Shown one piece after another: positions 44,804-57,035 of a stretch of 64,000 nt of DNA. The translations under genes were made by a program, and so were the position numbers. Numbering within the stretch: the stretch's first letter is position 1; the number at the start of each line of letters is the position of its first letter. The notes under the pieces were generated by a model. It saw nothing but the letters and a program-made list of their open reading frames with translations, did not search any database and was not told where the DNA came from. Source of the stretch: Hydrangea macrophylla (Eukaryota; Streptophyta; Magnoliopsida; Cornales; Hydrangeaceae). The DNA lies in the NCBI GenBank assembly GCA_033977485.1, contig CM066997.1, positions 75,114,634 to 75,178,633 of the forward strand, written 5' to 3'.

Positions 44804-45740
44804 GTTAACCAAATATAAGGGATGATGACGTCCATTCAATCGAGTCATGGGCTGACTCCAATTATCCTAATCCTCTATGGAATACCGAGGAGATTGCATT
44901 CTGTCTCTCCCCTTATCAAGGGCCTGGAGTGGATGATGTCATTGACTTAACCCAAGGGTATATTCCTTACGATCCTGTACTTCTCCAAATTAATCCCTTC
45001 GAGCATATGGACTTCCCTGAAGAGGAAGGCGAACCAGAGGGATATTTTGTTGGGGAAGTCGATGATGCCCTCTTGGCACAATGGGAGAATGATTCAATGT
45101 AGGAACCATGGGAAGAAGAAGATTTACAGGATGTGGTGCCTGAACGCCATAATGTTGTCTTCACTTATGTTGATGACTTCCTTGTCATCGAATTGGTTCC
45201 ATACATTTATGTGAACTTGAGCTATTTGTTATTCCAACTTCAATACCCCCTACCTGCTAGTGCACATGGTGATATCATGCCTGTAGTGAGGTTAATTCCT
45301 TGTCACACTTCTTTTCCTTTTCATCTTTTCGCATTTATTCCTTTCTATTGGTTCGTGCTTTTGTGTTACTTAATTTCTTCCTTTTTGGTTGTCCTTTGTT
45401 TTTCCCTTGTCAGGATTTTCACTATGAATCATATGCTATCGCCGTTGTTCCTTTCGCATTAGTTGTTCCATGAATTTGGACCATACATAAGGTCCCCGGG
45501 TAATCAGCAGCGAGAGGAAAGTCCGTTGAGAAATTACACTCCGATATCTTTGTCTCCATCTGGCTCACCTCTTGCATGTGCAATCAATCCCTTGGAGAGT
45601 TCAGACTTGCTCGATGATGTCCTGGCTACTTTCTGACTATTCTGGGAAAGGGAATCATCAAGTTTAGACTCCACATTCGAAGATTTGGCGGAGAAAGAAG
45701 AAATGGTGGAAGATGAAATGTTCATGCTTGATGAGTAGTG
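44804..45740 (+). pseudogene. D acidic ORF in env position, preceded by a splice acceptor (broken)
   Basis: A strong 3' splice site (pyrimidine tract then CCCTGCAG, AG at 44802-44803) comes 135 bp after the pol stop. The following frame reads DDDVHSIESWADSNYPNPLW and stays open, strongly acidic, to a TAG near 45100. It then continues through YVDDFLVIELVPY to a possible intron at 45291-45413 (GTTAAT...CCCTTGTCAG, 123 bp). Acidic sequence resumes to MVEDEMFMLDE and a TAG at 45736-45738, after a frame change. I see no signal peptide or transmembrane segment. Athila elements are known to carry extra, spliced 3' ORFs. I do not recognise this protein. Confidence 0.45.
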
Positions 45741-46071
45741 TCTCACTTCAATTGTTTTTTCTGTCATTTGGTTTTTTTTTTATCAATTGGAGTGTAAATC
45801 TAGACAAAGTTTATTGGTTTCAGTTTATTTGCATTGTTTTCATTATTAATAAGGTCTTAGGTACCATTGTGGGAGCAACAATTTTGCACCATGAATGCTA
45901 TTAAATAATTTTATTGATAAAATTTGCAACATTTTACCTTGTTAATGATGATGTCTGGCCTACAGGTCCTGTCTTTAAACTGCTTTCATGCTATTCTGTA
46001 TGTCCAGATCAATTTCTGTTAGTTGGGGGTACATACTCTGTCCATTTTGAGAGTTTTTGGAATTTCTAGGC

Positions 46072-46667
46072 TCGATCGATCGAGCTCTTTTCGATTGATC
46101 GAAGGCGTCACATCCTCAAGCGCTTCCTCAGGTCTCAATCGATCGAAGGTTCGATCGATCGAACTTTTTCGATCGATCGAGACTTGTTTTTAAATGAGGC
46201 GTCCCCCAGACACTTCATCAGTTATCTCTCTCCCTCATTACTCTCGAGCGATTGGCGACAGAGATAACTTGGGGCGATTCTTTTCATTCCAACCCTCACA
46301 CACATCATTTGGGACCTCCAGATTCCCCCTGATCCTCATCATCATCACCCTCATCTCCTCCCTGCGTACATACCCGAGGTATGGTCCCGAGACCCCCTTG
46401 TTTTTCATTTTTTTTGAATTCTTGTGGGGGAGGCCCCCATTGGTCTTTAAACCAATTTTTGTTAGTTTTTGTTCTCTATTTTGTGTTTACAATCTTTTCT
46501 GTGCTTGTTTCTTGTCGCTGCTTTCTCACTGTGTTCGATTGATTGAACTGGGCTCGAGCGATCGAACTCAGTCCTATTCAATCAATCCATTCAATCGATC
46601 GAACAAAGTTTCAATCGATCGAACTCTGTACTTTTTCGATCGATCGACCAAACTAAGATCGATCAAA
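46072..46667. promoter_or_regulatory. Second pair of TCGATCGATCGA arrays in D
   Basis: Arrays at 46072-46182 and 46535-46667 use the same core as the D LTR arrays. Between them a frame begins at ATG 46194 (MRRPPDTSSV), with a possible GTATGG donor near 46379. A pyrimidine-rich acceptor TTTTCAATTTTAG lies at 46732-46744, just before the ATG of the next gene. A polypurine-like AGTTGGGGGTA lies upstream at 46021-46030. Confidence 0.5.
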
Positions 46668-46754
46668 GCTTAGCAGTGACAGTGTTTGCCTTTTTGTTTT
46701 GCTTTCCCATTTTCATTTGTTTGCTTTTTCGTTTTCAATTTTAGGTCACCCATT

Positions 46755-48199
46755 ATGAATCCCACAACGGGATATTTTTGGGAGAAATCTTTCGACTTTG
46801 CTATACCAGATCCGGTCCCCGACCATGGGTTCTGCCATATGTTTGACCAGTCGTGCTACACACGCTTCTTCAATCACCGTAAGGTGATGATAGAGAGACC
46901 TCTCGAGACGACCTGGCTTTCTGCTCCTTGGTTCTTAGCCCGAATCAAGGATATGCCACGATGATACGAGATGTTGACCCATCCAAAATAGGTCAATGTT
47001 TCTTGGGTGCGAGAGGTCTGTGAAATGATGATTAAGGACCCAGCTGCACCATACACTTATCGTTCTTTTATCTGTGGCCAGGAGATCATCATCAGTCCTG
47101 CCACTTTATCTGCTGCTATAGGAGTCCCTGAGGAGCTGGAGAGTGATTGTCCTCACCGTGTGGGTACTCCCGAGATCCCTTCCGCCACGATTGTCAGAGA
47201 GATTACTGGCGGTGCTGTTCAGTTCTGGAATGGCTCATCTCATATAGAGGATCGGTTCTTGACTGACGGGTACCACATGCTCCATCTCGTACTCTGCAAT
47301 TGTATCTTTCCGACCTCTTATCACGAGAAGCTGGCAGCTTGGTATGTGAGGGCTTTGTTCTGTGTGGGGACTGGGAGGTGGGTTTGCCTCTCACGATTAT
47401 ATATAGAGTTCTTGGTGCAGCCCACATGCTATATCTCATCCAAGAAGCACCTGAAAGGTGCGTGGGGCATCCATCGCATTGTGACCTAGAGCGGCCTACT
47501 CCCTCTTGCTATTGATGTCCATCAGACCTCCTCGAGCCGATTTGGTAAGACCGCCGCTCGTCGCTCTGATGCTCAGAAGAGAAAGAGGAAAGGAAAGGAC
47601 AAAGATAAAGTTGGTGTGAAGAGGAGGCGAGGAGGGACAGATACTGAGGACGTCGCTTCTGGGACGCCGACCGAGGCTGAGGAGCATGATTCTAAGGAAG
47701 AGGTTGATCCGGTTGAAGAGGTTTCACATTTTAAGTTGAGACAGCGGTCTCAGACTCAGGCCCAGGGAGAGTCGTCTTCTGTGTCCCCCCAGGCTCTCCA
47801 CTCAATGATTATTGGGGGAGAGGGAGGCACAGATACGACTTGAGGGCAAGAGAGATCAGATGACGACTTTGCTGGAGGCGATCTTGATTCAGAGGCGATC
47901 AGTCGGTTCACACAACTCTTGCACCACCCACCAGCAATCCATCTATAGCTGCTCCAGCTACTTCCACTGCCCCGCTTACCACTTCTGTTACTCCACCCCC
48001 ACAGGTTGATCTTTCTGCTCCATCTACATTAGCGGCACCACCTTTTACTGAGACACCGCTTCCACCACCTCCAGTCATGGCTGACCCGACATTGTCTACA
48101 TCAGCTGCCCCGACTGTGAGTGAGTCGGCGACAGCTACTACTGTTGTTGAGGCTACTGATGCTCCGATCGTGATTCTTTCTGACATTGGTGAGGAGTAG
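46755..48199 (+). pseudogene. D second 3' gene: plant transposon-associated (PF20167-like) protein, broken
   Basis: ATG 46755 lies 11 bp after a splice-acceptor-like site. One frame runs to 47843, with stops TGA at 46962-46964 (CGATGA context), TAG near 46990 and TAG at 47487-47489. The N-terminal half includes RFFNHRKVMIERPLETTWLS and FICGQEIIISPATLSAAIGV. The middle includes EITGGAVQFWNGSS and LHLVLCNCIFPTSY. These fit the domain called putative plant transposon protein that often rides in Athila-type elements. A basic stretch (KRKRKGKDKDK, KRRRGG) near 47590 looks like a nuclear localisation signal. A Pro/Thr-rich tail in another frame ends at TAG 48197-48199. Its role is unknown. Confidence 0.6.
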
Positions 48200-49739
48200 G
48201 TTGTGTCCTTTGCTATGCTGGAGTTTTGTTGTATTTTGTTTCTTACTTTTTCTTTCTCTCTTCTCCAGTAGTTTCTCATGGGTTTTTGGATATTTTGGAC
48301 TATTTGGCTAGTTTGGTTATTTTGGGACTTTGGTTATTATGGATTTTACTATCACTGCTCTGTTGTTTTCATGGTTTTATCGTTCCAGTGATTAGTTCTG
48401 TTATTATGTTTGGATCTCACACTCTATTTGTTCATATCATATATAATCGGTGCTGCTTGGAGTGTTGCAGGCCTTCTTTACAGATTGCTATGCTTGCGAT
48501 TTTTGCTACGATTTATCAGGTGATATCTCTCTATCTATATTTGAAAATCACAAATGAGGACATTGCAATTTTCAAGTTGGGGGTGGGATGTAGATAATCA
48601 CCTGTACATGTTTATATTTAGCAATCTGGATCACTATATTGCACATTTCATACAATCTCGATTAATACATCAAAAGATTGAATAGTACATCCACAGTTTG
48701 GAAAAAAATTTAATTTCAAATTATTAAGGAATTGTTAAATTGAATTGGTAGAATAACTTTGAATATTCACTTTTATTTAGCTGTCATCAAGCAATGACAT
48801 AACCATTTTATTCTCATCATTTTATGGATTAAGTTCACGCGTTCTTCTAGCTTCATTAGGATAAATGCATATATTGACCATTCGTGTATCCAAAATCCAA
48901 ATGCATTTGTTAATAGCTATGCAGAAAACCTAAAATAAGAGTTAATACGACTTTTGTGCTGTAAGGAATAAGTAGTGGAAACTAGTCACCCTTAGTGAGC
49001 TTTTGAATCCAATCTTCAATTCTTGAGGGGATTATCACATTAAATTCGAATTGTTCTTCTTGAATAAACGTATTAAATTCGTTGAATAGTCTTTAATTCT
49101 TCATTTTGGCTGCATATTAGAGGAGAACGTTCAGAATTTACCAACTAAACTCAATGAACATTGAAGTGTTAAAACTAAGAAATTGGGAAAATGATTTAAG
49201 CCATCGTTATTCGTTTCTTACCTTTCCATATACCTGTATCAGCATTCCAGAATATGCATTGTTCTTAATCCCACACCTAGTAAATACTGCCAAGCCTATT
49301 ATGAAAATCCGAATCCCTAATCTTACGCTTTGACTTCAATGAACCCCATTGCACATCTAATGTGATTAAATTGTTGAAGTGTGTGACGAGGAGGGAGTGA
49401 ATGTGGGAGGGACTACATAAAAGAGAAAAGGAAAGACGAAGGAGTCCATGTTAAAAAAAAACATATATGAGAATAGAGGATGGTTGGAATAGAGTGAAGT
49501 AAATTACTAAACTCAATCATATGCTAAAGATGTGCAATTTCTTACCCCTCTCATTTCTGTCCTAATATACAAAAACACGCAAAGTCAAAGTCTTAATGAT
49601 TTTTAACAACTTAGTTTAAACACGAACGTGTAAATTGAGTTATCCACGGTATTTCGCTCCTCTGGTAAGTAGTATCCCTCCTTTTGAGACTATACACTCC
49701 AAATGTTCGTCCTTTATTGAGTCAGGTGTTGTAGACACC
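48200..49739 (+). other. D 3' noncoding region
   Basis: No coding signal. A polypurine-like AGTTGGGGGTGGGATG lies at 48575-48590. The block near 48975-49010 (TGGAAACTAGTCACCC...AGTGAGCTTTTGA) resembles A at 8090-8125. A purine-rich stretch lies at 49385-49500, as in A at 8530-8700. This parallel order suggests the region is still internal D sequence up to the F insertion at 49740. Confidence 0.55.
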
Positions 49740-50284
49740 CCAATTTTGACCATACGTCGAATTAAGGGGAGTACAACCTCTAAGATCCAATGATGACAAG
49801 TGTCCGACTAATTTAGGACTTCCAAAGATGACTTAAACTCTTCCGAAAGCTCTTTCAATTTAAAAATAAAAGAAAAAGGAGAGAAATTCAGCATGAACCC
49901 CGAAAAACAAAGTCAACAGTTGACCCAGTGAAAAGTCAATAGGTTAAAAGGGAATCAATCATAAAATTTTCGAATTTCAAGATGAAAAGTCCCGGTAATT
50001 GTTCATTGGGTCTCCCTTATGCTAGAAATGATTTTTAAGAATTTTTAAATGAAAGGAATCATGGTGAAATCGAAAGGCTTTTAAAGAGAATTGTGCAGAA
50101 AATCGATATTTTGCCTTCGGAGGGAGAGTTGGCTTTTTTTCCTTAAGGATTTTGATTTTTTAGATATTTTTATTGAATCCAAATGGGGGGTATTTCCTTA
50201 ATTACATTTAATGTCTTAAGTAAATACACGACATTTACTTAAATGACATGAAATGAAATTAAGGTGCTGAATAGTGCTGAATTG

Positions 50285-50511
50285 CAGTGCAGCGGCAGTC
50301 AGGGTGCACGAACGGCAGTCAGTGAATGCCGCTGCGGCACTCAGCGAGTGCCGCTCCGGCATCCAGTGAGTGCCGCTACGTTTCTCCGAGTGCCGCGTTT
50401 TTGTGACAGTTTTCCAAAAGTAGGTCGGTTCACATCCCGAAAAGTGGCGGCGGGAATTAGGGTTTTGGCTGTGAATTTCCCAAAATGCCCCCTAATGGTT
50501 GCCTATAAATA
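50285..50511 (+). promoter_or_regulatory. GC-rich palindromic array and TATA box of F
   Basis: Units of the type GAGTGCCGCTNCGGCA (inverted GCCGC/GCGGC cores) are repeated in 50285-50397, followed 106 bp later by CTATAAATA. The surrounding LTR is AT-rich. Confidence 0.65.
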
Positions 50512-51109
50512 AAGGGTGTATATTCCTTTGTTTGGGGGAGAAAAAAAAAGGGTAGAACATTAGAATGTTGGGATTCCTATATTGATTCTCACCCAAAATC
50601 AAGAGAGTATTAGAGAGGTTTGTTGGAAGAAAGAGCAAAGGAGGAGCTTAATCACCATTTGGAAGGCCTTAAAGCAACCAAGAAGTTGAGGATCATTAGA
50701 GGTAAAAATCTAAACTAATTAGTGTATTTAGTAGCTCAATCACAATATATAGATACTTAGGATCTTTTACACATTTTCAAAACCTCTCTTTTCACCTCAT
50801 TTCATCACACACCACATATATTGTGATTGAGCTTTTTTGTCATTAGTTTGGATCAAAATAGTTCAATGGTTAAAGCTTAATAAAATTTTGAAGAAAAGCC
50901 TTGGTCATTTTCTTTTGATTATGTTTATCTCCTTGGATTTATAAGACTTTCAATGTCTTACTTAAATCCATGTGTTTAGAGTCCTTCAATGTCCTTATAA
51001 ACTCATGATTCATGAGGGGATTGAGGTTTATTTCTAGTATATTGAGTTAATGAGTCCAAACTTCATCCACAGTTTGAGATCATTACATTGAGGTTTTATG
51101 AAGTCCTTC

Positions 51110-51580
51110 ATACTTCATTGAAACCCATGAGTTCAAGTGTTATTAGTCTCCAATGACCATCAAATGGTAGGAGAAGTAGCCTAGTTTAAGTCCATCTCCA
51201 TGGCTTAAGCTAATCTTTTTCTTGGTTTGAGGAGTTCTTCATACTTCATTTAAAATCTACTTGTGTGTATCATTAGTCTCCAATGACCATCAAATGGCAG
51301 GAGAAGTATTTTGGTTTAAGCCCATCTCTATGGCTTAGGCTAATCCTTTCCTTAGGATTTGAGAAGTTCCTCATACTTCATCTAAAACCTACATGTAAGT
51401 GTGTCTCTAGCCTCCAATGACCATCAAATGGTAGGAGTAGTAAGTTGAATTCAAGCTTTGGTCTATAAAGTTTGAGTTCATTGTTTGGAGTTTTGAGAAG
51501 TTCATTTCATACTTCATCAAAATCCATAAGTATAAAGTGTTTTTAGTCTTCAAGGACCATCAAATGGTAGAAGAAGTAGT
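51110..51580 (+). repeat. Tandem repeat of about 130 bp in the F LTR
   Basis: Four diverged units share CCAATGACCATCAAATGG, AGAAGTA and GAAGTTC-TCATACTTCAT. They lie downstream of the TATA box, so they would be in the transcribed leader or R region. Confidence 0.75.
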
Positions 51581-53138
51581 TTGGTTTAGTCCCAACTTCA
51601 TGTTTTCATAGTTGAGGTTAACCAACAAAGTTGGACTAGAAAAATGAAAACAGTGAGTTCACAAACTATTTTTGATCAAGGATTTTTAATTTGAAATCAG
51701 ACTGTTGGAATTGAATGAAACCAACGGGAAAGTGTTCATAACACAAAGATCCACCACTGTGATTTTTGTTTTAAGAAGATTTCATGTTTTGAGTGGTTTG
51801 ATCATGAGTTTTGTGAGACAACCACAATCTGTCCAGAATTTCAGAATAGTTTCAGAACAGCAACATGTTTTTGAAATTAGTAAATCAGAACCCTAATAAA
51901 GTATTTGTGACCCAAAATATTTTTTTCTATGAACTTTAATGTGTTAGGAAGATCCCCTAAAAAGACCAAAGCATTTCTGAATTTTTTACTATTTTTAAAA
52001 AATCTAACAAAATTTCTGGACAGAGTGTTATAAGTCTCTGAGTGATGTCTAGTATTTGTCTAATCCCTGGAGATCTAACCGTTCAAATATTGATTTTCTT
52101 TTTGGGTTAGAAACTAGACTCACAGAGGCATCTTGAGTCCAAAAATCATCAAGATTAAACCTCGGGAACCATGCCTTTTTATTTATTTGAAGTTCGGGTC
52201 TGCTCTCTGGAATTTTAAAAATCTTGTTATAATTATTTTACCTACTTTACAAACAAAGGTCCAAATGACCTTTTCTTGATCTAGGGTTCACATCATGCTT
52301 CAATAAAGATTTGTTAAGCTTAAAATCAGAGACTAAATAATCCAAATCAATGAATAGTTCATAGTTCTATTTCATTCATACTCATGTGTTCATGTGCATT
52401 CATCCATTGACATTTGTAAATAGAACTTATCTTATGATAGGATTTGTTACCTAGGATTTAGTGATATGATTTGCTTAAAGTATGTGGACTAACTCTCTGT
52501 TTTGTAGCGCTCTTGAGGTACAATTTCTCAACCCTCCTCTAGTTTATTCTATTCTTATGATTTTTATTGATTTTTCAACTTAATGCGCGACACCTTAGAA
52601 TTAGGTTTTGCTTTACTTGTATATATGGGTTAGAGACTCTTTTTCTAGGTTTTATCTATTTGCATGCATTTGCACGTTTAAATATTCGCGGCCGGATCCC
52701 GGGCAAGTTCTCTAGTTCCCTATTTTGCATATCATATTGCTTGCTACTTGAATTATATGGTTTTTGAACGATATTTTGTAAATTGGCAATTTTACACCAT
52801 TTCGACATGCTTGTGTAATGTATACTTTATATCTATGTATTAAGTTGAGGGCATACTTAGATTAATAATTGGATTAAAAGGATGTTAAGTAGAGGCCTAT
52901 CACGAGATAGGATGAAAAGGGGTGTTTTAGTCCATTGGGCTCCTTCCCTTTTCATTCCATAATCCCCGGACCTAGTCAAATCTTTGGTTTCGCAAAAGAT
53001 CAGTCTCCTTTTGAAATGATTTCTTAATTTTCCTTTTAAAAATTAAGTGGCGACTCATTTGTTTTGAATTTGAAGTTGGAAAAAGATTTTAAATAAGAAA
53101 AGCTGTGGATGATAAGAAAAACTGCAGTACCCACAATC

Positions 53139-53157
53139 TGGCGACTCTACTGGGGAT
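53139..53157 (+). other. Primer binding site of F, tRNA-Arg type with extended match
   Basis: TGGCGACTCTACTGGGGAT starts 3 bp after the LTR end. Complementarity continues through CGAACCCAGAATC (to 53170), which corresponds to the whole T-arm (GGTTCGATCCCC) of plant tRNA-Arg as I remember it. Ogre elements are reported to use tRNA-Arg. Confidence 0.7.
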
Positions 53158-54336
53158 CGAACCCAGAATCTTTGGTTTCGCAGACCAGAATTTTGATTTT
53201 GGGTTCACTCGAGGATTAGACTTGAAAACATCATTTTAATCGAATTAATCAATCTTTGTGTGCCCGTTGCATTTCACTTGCATGTCTCGCCAGTCGATTG
53301 CACTGAACTATGACCTTGGAGGCTCGGGGCAACCCGGTCGGTCAAGTTATCATGGAACTGTGTGATCACCCTTGATCTCGTACCATGTGTTGGTATATTA
53401 AGCATCCTATCGGGTGTGTGTCAAGTGGGTCCCTTATTTGACCAAAACCCAACCTTTGGATAATAGCTTCCGTAGAACCTTTCAAAGTTAGGAAATCAAT
53501 TCTTGATTAGGGTTATATGTTAGGGAGTTTGAATGCCCTAAAGGGATTATTTGAGATGATGACGATGCTTGCTTGATGAAGGATGTGTAATCTCTTAATC
53601 ACTTTCGAACAATTCCTCTTTATGTCCCATGACATTTGGGAATATGTTTGATTTTTGATTATGAGATTACATCTCTTATATCATGTTTAGCTAAGCATCA
53701 TTGACCTTGTATGTATCCGAATTCATAGAGAGTACGGTGATGATCTGATCATGTGATCCTTCTACCCAAAGAATTTTAAATCCATATTTGAAGTTTTCAA
53801 ACCACCCTTTCAAAAGATCTTTGAAGACAGCCCGTGTTGAGGTGTATTTTCACAGGAAGAACCCAAAATTGTTTCACCAACTAAGGAATTATTTTTCAAA
53901 TGAATTTCAAAGTAAAACTCAATCATCTTTTTTTTTCGGAGAAATGATTTTACTTTCAAAGATCCCACCATGCTTTTCAAAGATAAATCCGACCTTTGAG
54001 GGGGTAGTGAAGATCATAATGAAAGGAGAGGTTAAGCATACTTAATATGGATAAGGATTTTATGTGTTTATGTGTTAGAATTAAGATTTTCCGTTTCTTT
54101 GGCATATAGAATAGGCACACACACACACATGCATCGCATCCGTGTGACATATGGACCATTCATTCCCAAAACTTTCAAATAATGGTAATAAGCAAATTTT
54201 TCTAAAAAAAAAAGGGGAAGAGAACCAACAAAACCTTTTTTTAAATTTTACAGGGGCAAAAATAGCACTTAATACAGGCACTGTTTGGTCTAGAGGGCCC
54301 ACAACAAGGTTAGTAAGAATAAGAGAAGACTTCGAG
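53158..54336 (+). other. F untranslated leader
   Basis: About 1.2 kb between the primer site and gag without a supported ORF. It contains an (AC)n run near 54115-54129. Ogre-type elements have long leaders. Confidence 0.6.
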
Positions 54337-55202
54337 ATGGCAGAGGAAAGAGATACTGGGGAAGTGGCAGAACTAAGAACACTGGTAGAGCAACAAGCTG
54401 AACAGATGAGGAGGCAAGCCGAGAATATGAATAGTATGATGGTTATGATAGAAGCAATAGCACGTCCACCACCTGTTGTAGATCCACCAGTCGTAGACCC
54501 ACCGAACCCAGATCCGCCTATCAGAGAAGAAGTTTGGCTTGATGATCTAGAGATGCCGAGAACCGAAGCACTCAGGGTGGAAAGAGAGAAAAAAGAAAGG
54601 GAAAAGACTGAGAAGGAGAGGCTTATGGCAAAGAAAGTCGAGAAGCTTGAAAGGGTCGTACGAAAAGCTCAAGGGGTCGACACTTATTTGCTAGAGCTAG
54701 AGGGTTTGTACGAAGGGATTTGTGAGGTACTGTCCGCCGGTTTCAAAATGCCCGTCTTCGATAAATTTGATGGCACAGGCAACCCCCGCAGTCATGTCCG
54801 AATGTGCATAGGAGCTTTTCAGCCTAGTAGACTGAGCACTACCATGATGGCTGTCCTGTTTCAGCAAACCTTAACAGGAGCTGCTCTATCGTGGTACCTT
54901 AAACTTGAGCCAAGCAAAACCAGAGTTTGGGAAGAAGTCGTAAAATCATTTGTGGCCCAGTACGAGTACAATCAAGACCTGGACGTCACTGTCCGAGATC
55001 TAGAAACAACCAGTCAAGGAAACAAAGAATCATTTGCTGAGTATCTGAGTCGATGTAGAGGGAAAGCCGCGAAGATGGTGCAGAGGCCATCAGAAAAAGA
55101 CCAAATCCGAATGTTGATGAAAAACCTGCAGCCAGTTTATCAGGAGAAGATGAGGTTTCAGTCAATCAATACTTTTGCTGAGGTATTCGATGTGGGGACA
55201 AG
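54337..55202 (+). CDS. gag: F gag, truncated by insertion of B
   Basis: ATG 54337 (MAEERDTGEVAEL) is preferred over an upstream in-frame ATG at 54151, because the upstream part is not gag-like. A coiled-coil start is followed by a Pro-rich patch (PPVVDPPVVDPPNPDPP) and a charged helix. The capsid-type gag domain then includes FDKFDGTGNPRSHVRM, TLTGAALSWYLKLEPSK, FVAQYEYNQDLDVTVRDLE and LQPVYQEKMRFQ. It is open for 288 codons and is cut at 55202; the next few codons belong to the B LTR. A zinc knuckle, if any, would lie in the missing part. It would form the particle core. Confidence 0.8.
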
Positions 55203-56560
55203 TGATCAGGAGAGAACTAATCCTAATTATACGCCTTAATTCACATTTGTTAGTACTTTTTATCCTGTTTTTGTGTATTTTTACTTCGTTTTCTATTTTC
55301 TGACAGGATTTGGAAGGAATCACCTAAACCAGGTTAAACAAGATGAAAAAGCAGAAGAAAAGAAGCTGAAAAAGCAAAGTCGCGCGCGCGAGAAACCGAG
55401 AATCGCTCGCGCGATCCGCTCGCGCGATCCGCTCGCGCGAAAGTCCCAGAATCGCTCGCGCGATCCGCGCGCGCGAGGTACCAAATGTCGCGCTCGCGCG
55501 ACCCACTCGCGCGATATGTGTAAAAATCAAAGTTGCGTATTTCAGTATATTGAAGACTCCTGTGCTGAACGACGTCTAGACTGTAAATTACATCAGTTTC
55601 AGTCTGTTTCGGGTTAGGAAGGCTTCCAAAACTTGTTGTAAATCTATGTATACCCTTTTTATTATAATTAAAGGGTTAGACATTGTTGGCAATTATTATA
55701 CACACATTCTACAACCATACTTCCAGCCATTGAAGGGAGGGAAGCAAGGAGAAGAAGAAGAAGACCAAGGGTTTCCATGGCTTCCTTCATCAACTACTTG
55801 CCATCCATCACTTCCATGGACGGCTAGATCATAGATCTAGGGTTTCAATGAAGCCCTAGACGAGTAATAGGGTTTTATTTATGTTTTTATTTTAGTCTTA
55901 TTATGTATGGATGACAGTCACATGTTTAGAGGATTTTTATAAATAAATCGTACTTCTATTGATTAAATCATTGCTTTCAGAATTTATTCTTGTCTTAGAT
56001 CTATTTTGACTGTGATGTGCTCAACGATCTATTCTTGCTGTGCTTGTTTAGATTGTTTACATGTGATGGTGCTTTATTGATTTGTGCTATCAAGTATCCG
56101 AATAGTCCATGCCTAGGTTAGACGGATTAGATCACAACCCTAGTTTAGTGTGGGATAATTCGTGCTAACCGAAGATGGATTATGTTGGTGCTTGAACCAT
56201 GAATATCTTCTTGTCGGAGGAATTGGGCTTGTAGCTACAATTCCCCATTATCATCCAACGTAATAAGCTAAAGTAATTCATAAATATTCCTATTATGAAG
56301 CTAGTGGTGGATTTGCAATCCTAGGTTCCCTTAAACATTATTTAAAACAACTTTAATTGCTTTCATAGTTTAGATTTAGTTTTATTGTTATTAGTTTAAT
56401 TAAAATCAAATTAAAATCCGTTTTTATAATTAACTAAAGTTAGGTTTTAAAATTAAGTCGCTGTAGTTAACCAATCCCTGTGGGTTCGACCTTTGCTTTC
56501 ACACTACAAATCTTTTGAAAAGTAAAGAACACTTTTTATATCTTGATATTGACAACATCA
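55203..56560 (+). repeat. Element B 5' LTR
   Basis: 1358 bp, TGATC...ACATCA. Long stretches match A, while the U3 array (55380-55515) and leader differ. The upstream ORF at 55777-55827 is kept at 51 nt. The TATA box is weak (CTATGTATACC). The C LTR is the closer relative, sharing ACAACATCA and ACTTCCATGGACGGC. Confidence 0.9.
55777..55827 (+). CDS. Conserved 16-codon upstream ORF in the B LTR
   Basis: Encodes MASFINYLPSITSMDG, the same length and position as in A (MASSINYLPISTPMAA), with the same TTCCATGGC start context. Substitutions are spread through the C-terminal half, yet start, stop and frame are kept. Confidence 0.4.
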   Translation: MASFINYLPSITSMDG

Positions 56561-56566
56561 AATTTT

Positions 56567-56584
56567 TGGCGCCGTTGCGGGGGA
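56567..56584 (+). other. Primer binding site of B, tRNA-Asp type
   Basis: TGGCGCCGTTGCGGGGGA, one base different from A, begins 6 bp after the LTR end. Confidence 0.8.
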
Positions 56585-57035
56585 TTGTATTACTACCTTT
56601 AGTTTTATAATCTTAGTTTAGTTAATTCGTAAATATTAGGTTAGTTTTTATTATTTTTCTTATTTTCCGTTTTGTTTTTAGTTACTAACTTGTTCTTTTA
56701 TATTGTAGTCAACGTTTCCTAGTGGAGCAGCTAATTACATCAAAGGAGCTTACGCAAATAAAAATATAAATAAAATAAAATAAAGTGCTTCTTGTGAAAC
56801 TCGCTTTAAACCACTGTAAGTCAGGGCGTTGTGACGCACTATTTGCATTAGTTTAGGGTTAATTGCACTGCATTAGCTAGGAAACCCGGGGCGCTGGGCC
56901 TGACGCGGTCATTGCATTACAGGATAAAATTCATGCATCACAGTAGTTGAGTGCTTGTTATCTTAGTTGCGTGATTGCTATTTGTTTTTTTTTTGTTGAG
57001 TCAGTATTTGTTTTTAGTTTACCTTCTTTTAGTTT

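Larger units (their letters stand above)
26648..49739 (+). mobile_element. Element D: Athila-lineage Ty3/gypsy element with an env-position gene (decayed)
   Basis: Plus-strand order is LTR (to about 28128), tRNA-Asp primer site, gag-protease (28220-31018), interruption by E, then RT-RNase H-integrase (41910-44668), a spliced acidic ORF (44804-45740), a second ORF (46755-48199) and a 3' noncoding part up to F at 49740. D probably continues beyond F outside the window, so its 3' LTR is not seen. Protein motifs, the primer and the extra 3' genes place it in the Athila lineage. Many stops and shifts show that it is inactive. It is the most plausible type of helper for the A/B/C family, though not this copy. 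Confidence 0.8.
49740..53135 (+). repeat. Element F 5' LTR (3396 bp)
   Basis: Begins TGTAGACACCCC and ends GTACCCACA before the primer site. A GC-rich array of GAGTGCCGCT/CGGCACTC units (50285-50397) lies 106 bp upstream of a TATA box (CTATAAATA, 50503-50511). Further in, a unit of about 130 bp containing CCAATGACCATCAAATGGTA is repeated at about 51141, 51271, 51405 and 51541. The boundary is supported by the primer site but not by a partner LTR. Confidence 0.78.

Noticed and set aside
45133..45462. YVDD in FTYVDDFLV as an RT catalytic box
   Set aside because: No other RT motif surrounds it, and D RT is complete elsewhere (42000-42946). The match is by chance in an acidic ORF.
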